Source: Micromussa lordhowensis
Taxonomy: Eukaryota > Cnidaria > Anthozoa > Scleractinia > Lobophylliidae
Assembly (NCBI GenBank): GCA_964020085.1
Contig: OZ026600.1
Coordinates: 14,907,823 to 14,971,822 of the forward strand
Length of the DNA: 64,000 nt
Direction of reading: 5' to 3'
Part shown: piece by piece, positions 47,066 through 57,841 of the stretch
Layout of the letters: each line of letters starts with the position of its first letter
How positions within the stretch are numbered: position 1 is the first letter of the stretch
The notes under the pieces: model-generated
Database searches by the model: none
What the model saw: the letters and a program-made list of their open reading frames with translations, nothing else
Told to the model about the DNA's origin: nothing
Made by a program: the position numbers and the translations under genes

Positions 47066-47387
47066 TTTCAAAAATATGGAACACCAACATGGCGAATCAA
47101 ATTTCCCGCGAAATTTGTGACGTCATGTGAAAACGCTCTATATCGTCTGATACTAACCCTAACCCTAAAATCAGACGATATTCCGCGAGATTGAGCAGGA
47201 TAATTGTTTTATTATTCAACAAATTGGTAACAAAACAGCCTAACATTTTTAAATCTCTGTCTACATTTTCTCACTTCGCTTTTTCTTCCTACGTCGCCGG
47301 ATATATGTTACCTACGGATGACAGATATCCAGAGCATCATGACCATATTTGGATAGTGTTACAATTTGTTGAATAATAATTAACAAT

Positions 47388-47453
47388 TAGACCCGTAGCC
47401 CTAAAGGGCTACGGGTCAATAGCCCATGAGGCGAAGCCGAATGGGCTATTGAC

Positions 47454-47482
<29 letters not shown>
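47388..47482. repeat. 95-bp near-perfect palindromic repeat
   Basis: TTAGACCCGTAGCCC at the left is matched by GGGC.AAGGGTCTAA at the right. Inner arms GGGTCAATAGCCCAT and ATGGGCTATTGACCC enclose GAGGCGAAGCCGA. It abuts repeat F copy A. Confidence 0.85.
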
Positions 47483-47487
<5 letters not shown>

Positions 47488-47488
47488 T

Positions 47489-47631
47489 AGTATCACCCAA
47501 CTAGTCGGACAGAAAAGGGAATAATAAAGTTTGCAAATGCAAGTTGAAAAAATATTTATTTGGCGAAAAAAGCGAAAGAAAACCTGGCGAATTTCGTACT
47601 CGATGACTATTGTTAATAGTCCCCTAGTAGC

Positions 47632-47669
<38 letters not shown>

Positions 47670-47683
47670 GTTGGGTGATACTA
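47489..47683. mobile_element. MITE with TAGTATCACCCAACTAGT ends
   Basis: TAGTATCACCCAACTAGTCG at the left and CACTAGTTGGGTGATACTA at the right are inverted repeats. No coding capacity. Confidence 0.8.
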
Positions 47684-48410
47684 ATGCCTTTTATAACTGG
47701 ATGATTTCAAAAAAATTATTAACCGTGGTGTTAGAAGGCTGGATATGTGTTGTACCGTTTCTCCGAAAACAAAAATTCAATGATAATTCATATATGCAAT
47801 TTATCCAAAAATCGTTGCATAGTTTGCGGCTGGCTACCAAGAACCAGAAAGTTTTTGTCGCTTACTTATTACTGGGAAAAGTATCATTCATGTGGATATC
47901 TAAGCCCTAGAACTTTAGGTCAAAAAGACAGCAAAACTGGGCGGGCTGATGTGGGGCGATTCGTGAGTTACCACGGTAATCTTAACTCTTCTCACAAAAC
48001 CGTATTAACCAGCCGGTCTACAAATCCTTTTTGTCGGTCTTCTGAGAGGTTAATTTCATTTTCCCCAAAACAAGCTGGACAGCAGTAAAGTAACGAGGAC
48101 ATAAAAAGTAATATTTCTGATAGTAAATATTGCAATACTTACATAACACAGTGAACAAGAGGCTGATTATTAATCCAAAGATGTGCCCTGTAATGAAAGC
48201 TGTCCAAGCCGACATTCGTCATTATAAAACAAAGTGATGAATTTAATTTAAGAGTCACTGATTCTCTCGTAATACATGAGGCCATGATTATCTTATACTT
48301 TTCATGGAGTCATAGACCAATGTCGCTCCGGAGTATGGCTCTTCGATCGAGTTTACAATTAAGTACTTCAACTTTTGAGCCTTTTGAGCCTTTTTCAAAG
48401 ACAGCAATAT

Positions 48411-48576
48411 GCAATTTCCGAGTTACCTTTAGCCTCTTTCTCAAAGCGAGCCTTGGTGCTCATGCTTTCATATGAAAATGAGATTTCATTGACATGCAAA
48501 TTAAACTCATTTTCATATGAAAGGTTGTGCACCAGGCCTCGCTTTGAAAGAGAGGCTTTAAATAACTCGGAAATGG
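48411..48576. mobile_element. Fold-back MITE
   Basis: Left arm GCAATTTCCGAGTTA..TTTAGCCTCTTTCTCAAAGCGAG and TTTCATATGAAAATGAG; right arm is the complement with small gaps, ending AATAACTCGGAAATGG. TTCATATGAA occurs in both arms. Confidence 0.8.
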
Positions 48577-48797
48577 TCTATTAACGTGAGTGAACCCATT
48601 TGGTGACCTGGGCCTAATAACTCAGAAAATAAACGGACAACGAACTGCTGCTTATTTGCCTGTGACTAATAAACTATGTTCCAATCAAGAAACACTCATC
48701 AAGTTTCGGGTCTGGTCTTGAAATGTTTAGTCGCCTAAATAACAGAGAATATTTAAACGACACGCTAAACATATTGCCCGGACTATTGGGGAAGTAA

Positions 48798-48940
48798 TAT
48801 ATCAAACATGAGATGCAGTGTTTCATCGCCAGATGAAACACCGAGAAGAGAGTTGAAAATACGACGCGCAGCGGAGTATTTTTGACGAACTTCGAGGTGT
48901 TTCATCTGGCGATGAAACACTGTGTCAAATGTTTGATATT
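48798..48940. mobile_element. Fold-back MITE
   Basis: ATATCAAACAT...CAGTGTTTCATCGCCAGATG is inverted at CATCTGGCGATGAAACACTG..AAATGTTTGATAT. The loop region is GACGCGCAGCG. Confidence 0.82.
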
Positions 48941-49247
48941 TCTTCTCAAACAAAATCATTTTTGAAGGAGAAATTAAGGATGCAAAAATGAGCAGTTTTT
49001 CATCAGATATCCAAACACTCATTAAACATTAATTTCCTTTGAATTTTCTTTATGAATTATTAATGAGTTTGAGAAATAAAAACCGATATCACAAGCGACT
49101 CATCAGTGAAAGGCTCTATTTCTCAAACAAAGGTATCTTAATGCATGTAACTCTTTTGGGATTTTGTTGCTGCTCCACAACTAACAGACTCTTTCAACGC
49201 TGATTGACAATCACGATGTGTTAGTATCGACCATATAGGTAGTTAAA

Positions 49248-49525
49248 GTCTGCATACGAGCCAAGTGGCTCATCAGGCCGAAGCTTATCCCGGTTTCAGT
49301 AGCATGAAGCGACTAGGAATTTTCTACTCCCCCCTGGATGGGATGCGACTTCATCGCAGGGTTACCCCCAGCATTAAATTCGTCAGGACCCATTTTACAC
49401 CTGAATGGAGAGAGGCACCGTGAGAATAAAGTGTCTTGCCCAATAACACAACACAATGTCCCCGGCCAGGGCTCGAACCCGGAGCGCTCGCTCCGGAACT
49501 AACCATGAGGCCACCTCGCCCGACC
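49248..49525 (-). mobile_element. tRNA-derived SINE, family 2, longer copy
   Basis: The minus strand shows an A box (GTGGCCTCATGGTTAG), a B box (GGGTTCGAGCC), then TTGGGCAAGACACTTTATTC, TCACGGTGCCTCTCTCCATT, GGGGGTAACCCTGCGATGAA and CCGGGATAAGCTTCGGCCTG. Compared with 20508-20721 it keeps the central block. About 10 bases are missing between the A and B boxes, so it would not transcribe well. Confidence 0.9.
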
Positions 49526-51900
49526 ATTTTCGTACATTATAAGGTCGATTGAGACAAAATAGTTTCATATACTTTAACATCTGGGCAACGTCGATGTCAG
49601 ATTTGTCTTTAGAACAAGAGAAAATTCGTACCTCAAGAAAATTTTATTAGAGCATTGTTCGCTAATCCGGGTGTAATCCGTTATACTAACTCAACGAACA
49701 GTAAAGATATTTTGCAGACCTCCCAGGCAGCTAGTCGCTAGGTTTTACTCGAAAAGTCAGTTTCAAACGACAACACATTATGAACACCACTGAGTAAGTG
49801 TGCATTTCCCAACAGAACAGCAGGTCTATTGGATGGATAATTTATGATAATCTCACGTCATAAGAGTTTTCCATCTGCACGAAACATGCCAACAGAGCAA
49901 TGCTTGTGCCCCGCTTACACAGTTTCGAAAACCGAGAATGATACTGTTGGCTTAATCCGCAGTGGATACCGATCTACGTACTCTCAACTTCCTACTAGAT
50001 AGTGTCTTGTGACAATGTGCTGTCCACAAACAATATAAAACATTAAATGAAGGAAACTTGTAAGCAACAAGAACTAACCTTGAGATACCAAAACTGGACT
50101 AAATTCACACCGCTAAGAGCGCCAACCAGCTTGCATCAGGGAAGCAAAGTCAACTGAGTGCGACTGGAAATTGCATTCAGGGATTGATTAAGTCATCTCA
50201 TTGACAATTATTTCTGTTTATGAATGAAATTATCATTCACAAAACGTAGATGAGAAAAGTACGATGTAAATATGCATTACAATGCCTGTCAATACCCTTG
50301 GTAATTCGACCAAATTAATAATTGCGAATGACGTTCATTAAATGTATATGATTATCACAAGGCTTTGTATTAGATCTCCGTACCAGCGTGAAGAGGGTAG
50401 AAGTGAGAAAACGAAGCCCTGTTAGGGTTTTAGGATTAAAGATTATTAGGGAATTTCTTTGGCCACCTAATTTAAAGATTACAAATTGTTTAAAATTACG
50501 GATTATTATCCGTCATTATCGCATAGATTGCTATGCCCTAACAATACCAATCAGTCTTAATGAACAAATGGCACTGAATACAGAATCAGCCTTTACTGAG
50601 GGATATATATATCTAAAGAGCCTCCCATTATTTCATACAAAAGAGGCAACTCGCACAAAGACACACATGTGAGAGCCAAAATCTAAAGACAAAGAAACTA
50701 CATTTGCCAACAGCGGGAGTCGCGTAGCCCTGTCACCAATTTTTATTTTTTTTTACATAGATTACCCGCGAGGCATCCGGGTAGCATCCTGGCTCGGGAT
50801 TTGACAAGGAGCACTGGTGGAATCACAGGGGATAAACATTTGTCGTTTTGTAAATCCTCGTAGGATGGGCTGCTAACAGCATAGAGTTTGGGTCATGGTT
50901 CCTACCCAGATTTCCTGTCGTATTTTTCCCCAAAAGGGTTTTTTTTGGGCAGGTTTTTTCTGGCCTCCGTCTAACAGTAGTAGTATCTTTGTAAGCGGTT
51001 GTTGGAGTTGAGATGTCAGTGCCCTATACCCTACGTTGAGTGTGTAAAGTTTTGTTTTATACGAGGATTGTGTATGGATTGTATATGGTATAATGGATTG
51101 TATCCATGTACGCCTCGTTTATGTACGCCTCGGGTTGGTTCCCAGCAGGTATCCCAAATTAAACTTATTTGGTTTACAAGTGGAGACAAAATGCTGTATT
51201 CTGAAATCTATTGCCTTTGCAAGCATAGGTGTCAAGGAAAGGCAGAATGTTAATTAGATGTTACTAAATATAGATTGTTTTAGAATTTTATTTTATGGAT
51301 ATTTCTTTTTACAAAATTGGGATACGGATTATTTGCAAAATTTACCAGGGATTATGGATTATCCAGACCTTCCCTAATAGCAGGGCTTCCAAAACATACC
51401 TGCTGTAGTCCAACCTTCAACACACTACATGTTTTTTAATCAAAGCCACGAAATGTACAATTTAAACGACAGAGTGCGTTGAAAAACGATGAAAGCGACG
51501 AAAAGCGAGCGGTTGCTACCAAAAGAATATTATTACGAGTTACGAACGAATACAAAAAATGAAATCGAAATAACGATGCAAAGGTTAACGATACATACAA
51601 ACGTTGTATGACTAGGACAGCTAAGAACGCGTTAGAGGAAACCAGTGAAGACGTTAAATTGAAACTAGATGACTGCAAAAAAGCACTGAAAAAAAACGAA
51701 ATTATCCGAAAAAACCTAACAGAATATTGTTTACGTGAAAGTGAAGTAAACGAAAAGAATGTGATAACAAAGAAAAGAATGCGCGTAAAAAAGGAAAAAA
51801 TAATAAAAGAAAATAAAAATAATGTAAGAAAACGGAGTCCGCTGCATTGCCGTTTCCAGGCGCGCTCGGTGAAAATTCAGAGGATTTTTGATTTGTGATT
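49526..51900. other. 2.4 kb with no supported gene
   Basis: Short frames only. The 96-codon Lys/Glu-rich frame 51608-51898 has no recognisable family, though other frames just upstream (51480-51600) also read as charged peptide, so a decayed coding relic is possible. Confidence 0.35.
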
Positions 51901-51907
51901 GAGAATT

Positions 51908-52600
51908 TGTTAAAGTGCCACTATGACGAAAATCGCATCCTTCAAATCTGAGCCATTTTAAGACATAAACAAGTAGTCTGTACAAGAGTAAAAATGCTAT
52001 TTACTGTTTTCAAATATCTCTTTTCGTTCCAGAGATATTCAAGTTTTTAAAGTATGCAAATTAGCCAAGTAATGACGTCATACACTCAACCGCATTTTGA
52101 TCAAATATGATAAACAAGGATATCTCAGTCAATTTGTACAATAAATGTTTGAATTTTTACAGTAAGATTCTACTAGAGGTGCTCTGCAATATGAGCTGAA
52201 CAATTATTTGTTACCATGGCAACATTCTAGGTTCCAGACCTCCACAATATTAAAGGCTTTCCTGACCACTTTTAGGGTTCTATATTGATATTTGCCAATG
52301 GTGCCTCATCTGCATAATCCAGCAAGCATATAAATACATTAAGTTGAGTTCATAGCCTTGTTTAATGTTTTCCAAGCTTAAAATCACTAAAATATTGATA
52401 TCAGCCTATAGGGGACTGGAAAAGAGTGGGTTGCCATGGGAATGGAAATTGTTATAGCCGTAGATGTGTTGCATTTAGAACTATTACCCTACCAAGTTTC
52501 AATGGTTTCTGCTGCAAATTGACCGAGATAGCGCTATTTATATACTTCATGTAATATTTGGTTGAGTGTAAACAAAACCAATTTGATAGCAAGGCTGGTA
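51908..52600. repeat. Diffuse repeat flanking the Penelope-like element (left side)
   Basis: TTAAAGTGCCACTATGACGA (51908) to GACGTCATACACTC (about 52085) has a partial inverted counterpart on the other side of the retroelement (GAGTGTATGACGTCAT at 54888, TAGCACTTTA at about 55410). No coding content is seen up to the retroelement's 3' end. Confidence 0.5.
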
Positions 52601-52629
52601 CTACCGCAAGGGCAATTGAAACTTTAATG

Positions 52630-52670
52630 GGCCAATATTTCGACTAGCAGAGCTAGTCTTCTTCAGGGCC
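52630..52670 (-). ncRNA. Hammerhead-ribozyme-like motif, 3' of Penelope-like element 1
   Basis: The minus strand reads stem I GGCC, CTGAAGA, one A, a 7-bp stem II (GACTAGC/GCTAGTC, TCT loop), GAAA, a self-complementary ATAT for a minimal stem III, then T and GGCC closing stem I. This matches the type I hammerhead layout with palindromic stem III described for Penelope-like retroelements, except for the extra A at the base of stem II. It lies about 250 bases past the element's stop codon on the coding strand. Self-cleavage is inferred, not shown. Confidence 0.5.
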
Positions 52671-52920
52671 AGTACTAATACAGAGAAAATAACGGCTGTA
52701 AATTTAAATTTAAGTATACAATGGCAGTTAATGTTTAACTAGTAGGTAATATAAAATATATAGTACAAAAAGAAAAACAAATGTATGGCACAAACTATAG
52801 GCTGAATTATCGGTAAATAAAGAGTAATAAAGAGAGTAGTAGAGTGAATAAATAAATAATATATGGTACAGGTTGGAAAAAAATATAAAAATAAAAATTA
52901 CAGTATAAAAACGGCCAAAA

Positions 52921-54890
52921 TTAGCGTTCATTTCGTCGGTTGATGCCATAAGGTGTTAATGTTTGACCTCTTTGTATAAAATAGGCCTCTCTGGCTTTTC
53001 TACGGGAGGGATTATTGGTTACTTGAAGTTCTAGAGGGATAAGTAGCATGTCCTTGACGGAGTGCGAAGGCAAGTTGAAATGCGTAGGTATTGCTGCTTG
53101 AGCGCTGGTGTGATGAGAATTATTTGTAGCTTGCCTGTGTTCAGTGAATCGTTCGCGAAGGCTACGTTTGGTTTCTCCAATGTATTGTTTTTTACATTTT
53201 TTACATTCAATCATGTAAGTAAGATTGTTTGATTTGCAAGTGATGTGTTGTTTGATCTCCCGTGTCTCACCCGTGGTGCTGAACGTGTAGGTGGTTCTAC
53301 CATCATCGATGTTAGGGCAAGTGAGACAGCCGTGTCTCGAATTGCAACGGGAAGTACCGGGAGGATGGCGGAGTGTATTACTTTCGGGACTTTTAAGCTT
53401 GGCGCGAACCAATAAATCGCGTAGGTTAGGTGAACGACGGAAGGCCACAACTGGCGTTTCGAGGAAGATGTTATGTAAGCGTTCTGTTGAATCGAGGATG
53501 GGTTGTTTCTTGTGAAGAATGTCACGGATGTTAGGTAGGGCCGGGTTATACGTGACGATGAACGGGATTCTGGTAGGTTTGCGTGTGTCATGATTATGTT
53601 CATTCAAGGCGTCATTTCTAGGGATAAGTTTAGCTCTTGCAATTTGGCTTTTAACGAAACGGTTCTTATATCCTCGTTTCGTTAAGTAGAATTCAAGTTC
53701 TATTGCTCGGATGTTAAAGGAATCTTCTTTGGAGCAGATTCGGCGTAACCGGAGAGCTAAGCTGTAGGAAATTGATTTCTTGGTGTGGAATGGATGGCTT
53801 GATGAGTATAGCAGGTATTGGTGTTTATTATTCATCAAATTGTAACACTATCCAAATATGGTCATGATGCTCTCGATATCTGTCATCCGTAGGTAACAGA
53901 TATCCGGCGGTATACGTAGCTTCGTACGTGGGAAGAAAAAGTGAAGTGAGAAAATGTCGACAGAGAGATTTTAAAATGTTAGGCTGTTTTGTTATCAATT
54001 TGTTGAATACACGTAATAAAACAATTATCCTGCTCAATTTCGCGGAATATCGTCTCATTTTAGCCGACTCGCCCTACGGCCTCGTCGGCTAAGTATCAGA
54101 CGATATTCCGCTCGATTTCGCAGGATAATTGTTAATTATCAGTAGGTTTGCAATAGAGGTCCGTTTCTATTTTACCATTATGGAGTTGAATATTGACATC
54201 TAAAAAGGGAATAGAAGCAGTAGAACGTTCGCTTGTAAATTTTATAGTGGGGTGGATGTTGTTCGAGTAAGCAATAAGAGTATCAAGCTTTTCATTTCCA
54301 TGTGTCCAAGCCATAAATATGTCGTCAATGTAGCGAAACCAAAACAAAGGTTTGTCTTGAAAGCTTCCAAGTGCTTTCTCTTCAAAATTCCCCATGAAAA
54401 GGTTGGCGAAAGCTGGTAACATTCTGGTGCCCATCGCAGTTCCATGTTGTTGAACGAAATGTTCACCGTTTACCGTTGAAGACGAAATTATTCATGGTCA
54501 AGATGATCATACGCATTAGATCGCAAATAGATTCAGTAGGAACAGATTTGTCAGTTCGTTGATCCAGGAATTTTCTGCATGCATCAATGCCCTCGTTGGT
54601 GGGGATGTTGGTGTATAAAGATGATACGTCAAGGGTTACAAGGATAGCATTGGCAGGAAGGACGTCAAGATCTTTGAGCTTGTTAAGGAGATGGGTGGTG
54701 TTCTTTATGTAAGAGGGTAGAGTCTGTACTAGAGAGTTAAGGTGGAAACTGACAAATTCGGAATTTTTTTCAGTAGGGTGTCCATTAGCCGAGACGATGG
54801 GTCTTCCGGGATTTCCAGGTTTATGAATTTTGGGCAGAATGTAGAAACGACCAGCTTTAGGAACTTGAGGGGTCAAGTAGCGGAGTGTAT
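52921..54890 (-). pseudogene. Penelope-like retroelement 1, RT plus GIY-YIG, interrupted and 5'-truncated
   Basis: Read from 54890 downward. RT fingers have FYILPKIHKPGNPGRPIVS, then VTLDVSSLYTNIP (first catalytic Asp). A 7-bp tandem duplication (AACGGTAAACGGTGAAC, near 54463-54475) shifts the frame, followed by GTRMLPAFANLFMG and YIDDIF, the YxDD active site. DLYCKPTDN is then cut by a 303-bp insertion (53832-54134) and resumes NKHQYLLYSSSHP. The last 300 codons include a Cys pattern (CNSRHGCLTC) and the GIY-YIG endonuclease (MIECKKCKKQYIGETKRSLR, ERFTEHRQA), which nicks target DNA for priming. It ends at the stop at 52921. Sequence upstream of about 54890 (N-terminal region) is absent. The GIY-YIG portion is intact. 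Confidence 0.92.
53832..54134 (-). mobile_element. Fold-back repeat family F, copy B, inside Penelope-like element 1
   Basis: 303 bases flanked by ATTAT at 53827-53831 and 54135-54139. Removing it and one ATTAT restores codons for PTDNKHQY without a frame change. It contains paired arms CAATTATCCTG...CGGAATATCGTCT / AGACGATATTCCG...CAGGATAATTG around a GCCGACTCGCC..GGCGAGT-type loop hairpin. The same family as the host of the nest at 42711-47388. Confidence 0.88.
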
Positions 54891-54943
54891 GACGTCATCA
54901 GTAATCTCATTTGAATATTTTAATCATTTTTCAAACGTAAATA

Positions 54944-55309
54944 GGGAGTTTTAGCATTGACGACGGCGACGCCGAGAACGACGCCTTGTGAAAAAAGTAT
55001 TTATATTTTACCCTCGAATGTCGCAACTGTGTAGATCTGTTCAGTTCGCCTATCGGTCTAAAATCCTGCTCAGGCTAAAGATGTAATGACAGCGTTCAAT
55101 TCCAAAGGAAGACACGAAAAATTAGTCATTGCGGTTCTCGTACTCCAAAATACGTAGAACTTTGTCATTTCACGTTGTTGTTTTGCAGAGGACGGCAAAG
55201 AAATGTACAAAGAATCAAAACGCACGTGCAGAACCATTGTTTTGCTCATTAAACCTTTTGTTTGCTCACGTTCTCGTTGCCGTCGCTGTCGTGATTTGCT
55301 AAAACTCCC
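54944..55309. mobile_element. MITE family C, copy 3, TA-flanked
   Basis: It starts GGGAGTTTTAGCATTGACGA and ends CGTGATTTGCTAAAACTCCC, with TA on each side (54942-54943, 55310-55311). Core words as in 26335 and 29853. The TA duplication fits a Tc1/mariner-type mechanism. It interrupts the diffuse repeat next to Penelope-like element 1. Confidence 0.88.
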
Positions 55310-55311
55310 TA

Positions 55312-56043
55312 ATATCTCCTGAATCAACGGCGGTAAACGGCGTTTTTAATCTTTCGTAGAATTAACCTAAAAAATTAAAAGGGGTACAAATTTGATTATA
55401 GTAGCACTTTAATATGGCAAAACTGATTTTCTGTACCACAAAAAGTAACAGATATAACTATGTCCTCCCAAAACGTCACAGCTGTGCAACTTTGATACCA
55501 GAAAACTCCAGTCAAACTTCAGTAAACGTCTGAGAGTAAAACTCAGTAACTCAGTTGGTAGCAATCGCGTAATTCTATAGCTCAATAGCGTGCTTCGTTT
55601 GGAAACCAGAGCATTTTGAATTTCAGGGTTGAGGTGTATGATACAGATCGAGTTTAAAAATATATACTTATCTCATGATTTTGAGCCCTGTTAGAAGCTA
55701 GAGCATTAGGAAAAGTACTTGGTGAAATGCTTGTTTGTTCAGTACTGATAATCAGTCGCCTAGATAGCCGAAGTAAGTTCCAGATGTTTACTCTATTTTC
55801 CGGCCGCCATATTGGTGTACCACGGATATACAAAATGGCGTTTTTATACTGGGCTTTGTAACCCTAACCCTAACTTTCTGCGAACATTTCCACGAATATC
55901 TAAAGTTTGGCGAAACGCACAGGCCTAAAACTTGGAGAACAGTCTTATTTAGTTATCTTCTATAACATCACAATTAGCTTTTTCCACTGGATGTTTTTCG
56001 ATTTCATTTTTTTATTGCGTGACAGTGAAAACGATCTGTTGTC
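55312..56043. other. No gene recognised
   Basis: It includes the TAGCACTTTA end of the diffuse repeat near 55410 and a CGCCATATTGGTGTACCA word at about 55805-55822, like the ISL2EU subterminal word, followed by AACCCTAACCCTAAC at 55859-55876. Confidence 0.4.
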
Positions 56044-56046
56044 TTA

Positions 56047-56324
56047 GGGTGCGTTCCTTTGGGGTGATCTGGATCAGGATTAGCCTCCTACGCAGACGCT
56101 CTTTGGGCTCGTCACGCAATCTTCCTCAGGGGAAGAAGATTGCGTGACGAGCCCAAAGAGCGTCTGCGTAGGAGGCTAGATCAAGATCTGTCTGGATCAT
56201 GGTGCATCAAAGGAACCGATGAATCCGTGACCAGAGTGGATTCATCGGTTCCTTTGATGCACCATGATCCAGACAGATCTTGGATCACTGATCCTGATCC
56301 AGATCACCCCAAAGGAACGCAGCC
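56047..56324. mobile_element. Fold-back MITE with TTA duplication, itself interrupted
   Basis: The ends GGGTGCGTTCCTTTGGGGTG ATCTGGATCAGGAT and its complement are flanked by TTA at 56044-56046 and 56325-56327. The inner arms (GATCTGTCTGGATCATGGTG, CATCAAAGGAACCGATGAAT) are long and perfect. PIF/Harbinger-like by its TTA duplication. Confidence 0.88.
56083..56176. mobile_element. 94-bp perfect hairpin MITE inserted in the left arm of 56047-56324
   Basis: GCCTCCTACGCAGACGCTCT TTGGGCTCGTCACGCAATCTTC is repeated inverted around a short TCAGGGG loop. TA flanks it at 56081-56082 and 56177-56178. The near-perfect arms suggest a young insertion. Confidence 0.9.
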
Positions 56325-57841
56325 TTAGATTGCAATATATTTTGACATATATCATTATATCGTATTCCAGTGTCTTTTTTCCCACGGCTTTACCACATAC
56401 TGTTTCAATTCCATTTGAAGCACAATGGATTTCTTTCAAAGGATTACGCGCCGAAGGAGAGAGAGTCGTAATCTATGATCAGTGCCCTATAACAAGCTGG
56501 AATTCTCATTTCCTCAGTCCCGTAAACAATTCTCAACTCTGCAATGTGCTAAAGAAGCGCTTGTTACACAGCATTTTTAAAGCTTTCTTTTATTTTCAGT
56601 GCATCTGTATACCTACTTACAAGTCAATTGGCTCATTACTAAAAACAAATACAGCATAACCTCTCCAAGCAGACACTTCTATATTATGGATAGTTCATAT
56701 AATACCAACATCTCCATAGCACGGACTCTCAGCTTCAAAGAAAGGCTCAACTGTAATTGCTTTAAAAACTCGCTATTCAATAAACACTCTTGAACGACTG
56801 CAAGATCCATGGATCGTGTTTTTCATTCATGGTATTGCACTTCACTATTTTCTAAAATTTTCTAAAAATGTCAAGATAAAAACGACAGTAACATAAATTG
56901 GTTCTGCCTTAGACGCATTCTACTACATTTCGCTATTATAAAACTATACAGATATGTCTAAAAAACGTTTTAAATTAGAATATTATACTTTACTAGCTTC
57001 TAATTGAAAATATTAGGGAAAAAGCAACAGCAATCTAAAGCTTCTGTTTTGCATTCATGAAATTCTACTGCACTGTTTTCTAAAAAACGAAGTCGGTGAC
57101 GGTCATGAATTCTGTTTGCTGGCAGCTTTCACATAGCTGGGAGACCTGCAGTCACACCACTTTCAATACCACACTCATTCGTACCACGACGAATCAGGAA
57201 AAACCCTGAGAAATCAAACATAATTACATTAACCATCACTTTTATGAGTAGGTAACTCATAACGTTATCAGTGGGAGAAGTATAGCCATTACATCAAAGC
57301 CAACATAAGGTGGAACATGTTAAAGAAATAATAAAACAAAAAGGTACAAGACTTTTGAAGATTGAGAGCGATAACGAAGGGCAAAATTATGTAATATAAA
57401 TAATTCTACAGTTCAAACACAGGGTGTACAGCAGGTGTGAAGGAACACGACTCTTTGACAAGACACTTTATGCTCAGAGTAGCTCCTCTGTGTAAACAGT
57501 CAAGGCTTCACGGTACAAAACTAGCCCATTCGACTCTAAAACTCTGCTGCAGTGTTTTGCTGTAAACAAGCACAGGCGGTTTCTGTCAATTCTTAGTATA
57601 TTACTCCTGCTTACTTACACGTTTTAACATTTAAAGGAATTTTCTTTTTGGTGAGGATCGCTTCCGTTTGATGCTTTCTGGATCATGAGCAGATTTAACA
57701 AAGGTTTACAGAAAATGGTGCATTTTCTTTGCGGCTTTGATGGTATAAAACGCAAAACAGTTCACATGTGGGGGCTTAGACAGCCATGTATGACAGCGCT
57801 AATTATGCTGTCATAAAACACGACGGAAATTAAGAACACAA
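56325..57841. other. No gene supported
   Basis: The 131-codon frame at 56264-56659 begins inside the MITE and shows no family. The remainder is AT-rich unique-looking DNA. Confidence 0.4.

Larger units (their letters stand above)
42741..47139. mobile_element. ISL2EU-type DNA transposon, internally deleted, inserted in repeat F
   Basis: The ends AGAGCGTTTTCACTCACGTG and TCATGTGAAAACGCTCT are inverted, with subterminal CGCCAT.TTGGTGTTCCAT on both sides. AT is duplicated at 42739-42740 and 47140-47141. It carries the N-termini of two convergent genes, a THAP-domain protein (45978-46148, +) and a SWIM/YqaJ-type protein (46028-47065, -), which is the pairing known for ISL2EU elements. The middle, including both catalytic domains, is gone. 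Without the 3,058-bp nested insertion and its 9-bp repeat the element is about 1,332 bp. Confidence 0.82.
42711..47388. mobile_element. Fold-back repeat family F, copy A (host of a nested insertion)
   Basis: Its halves are 42711-42740 (TAACAATTATCCTGCGAAAT..GCGGAAT) and 47142-47388 (ATCGTCTGA...AGACGATATTCCGC...AGGATAATTG...TTGTTGAATAATAATTAACAATT). Copy B at 53832-54134 (opposite orientation) is the same repeat without the insertion and shows an uninterrupted CGGAATATCGTCT. In copy A the loop between the hairpin arms contains CTAACCCTAACCCTAA, where copy B has an unrelated GC-rich hairpin. Its outer limits here are less certain than in copy B. Confidence 0.8.

Noticed and set aside
51608..51898. 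96-codon Lys/Glu-rich frame
   Set aside because: A-rich composition explains it; no family or neighbour supports coding.
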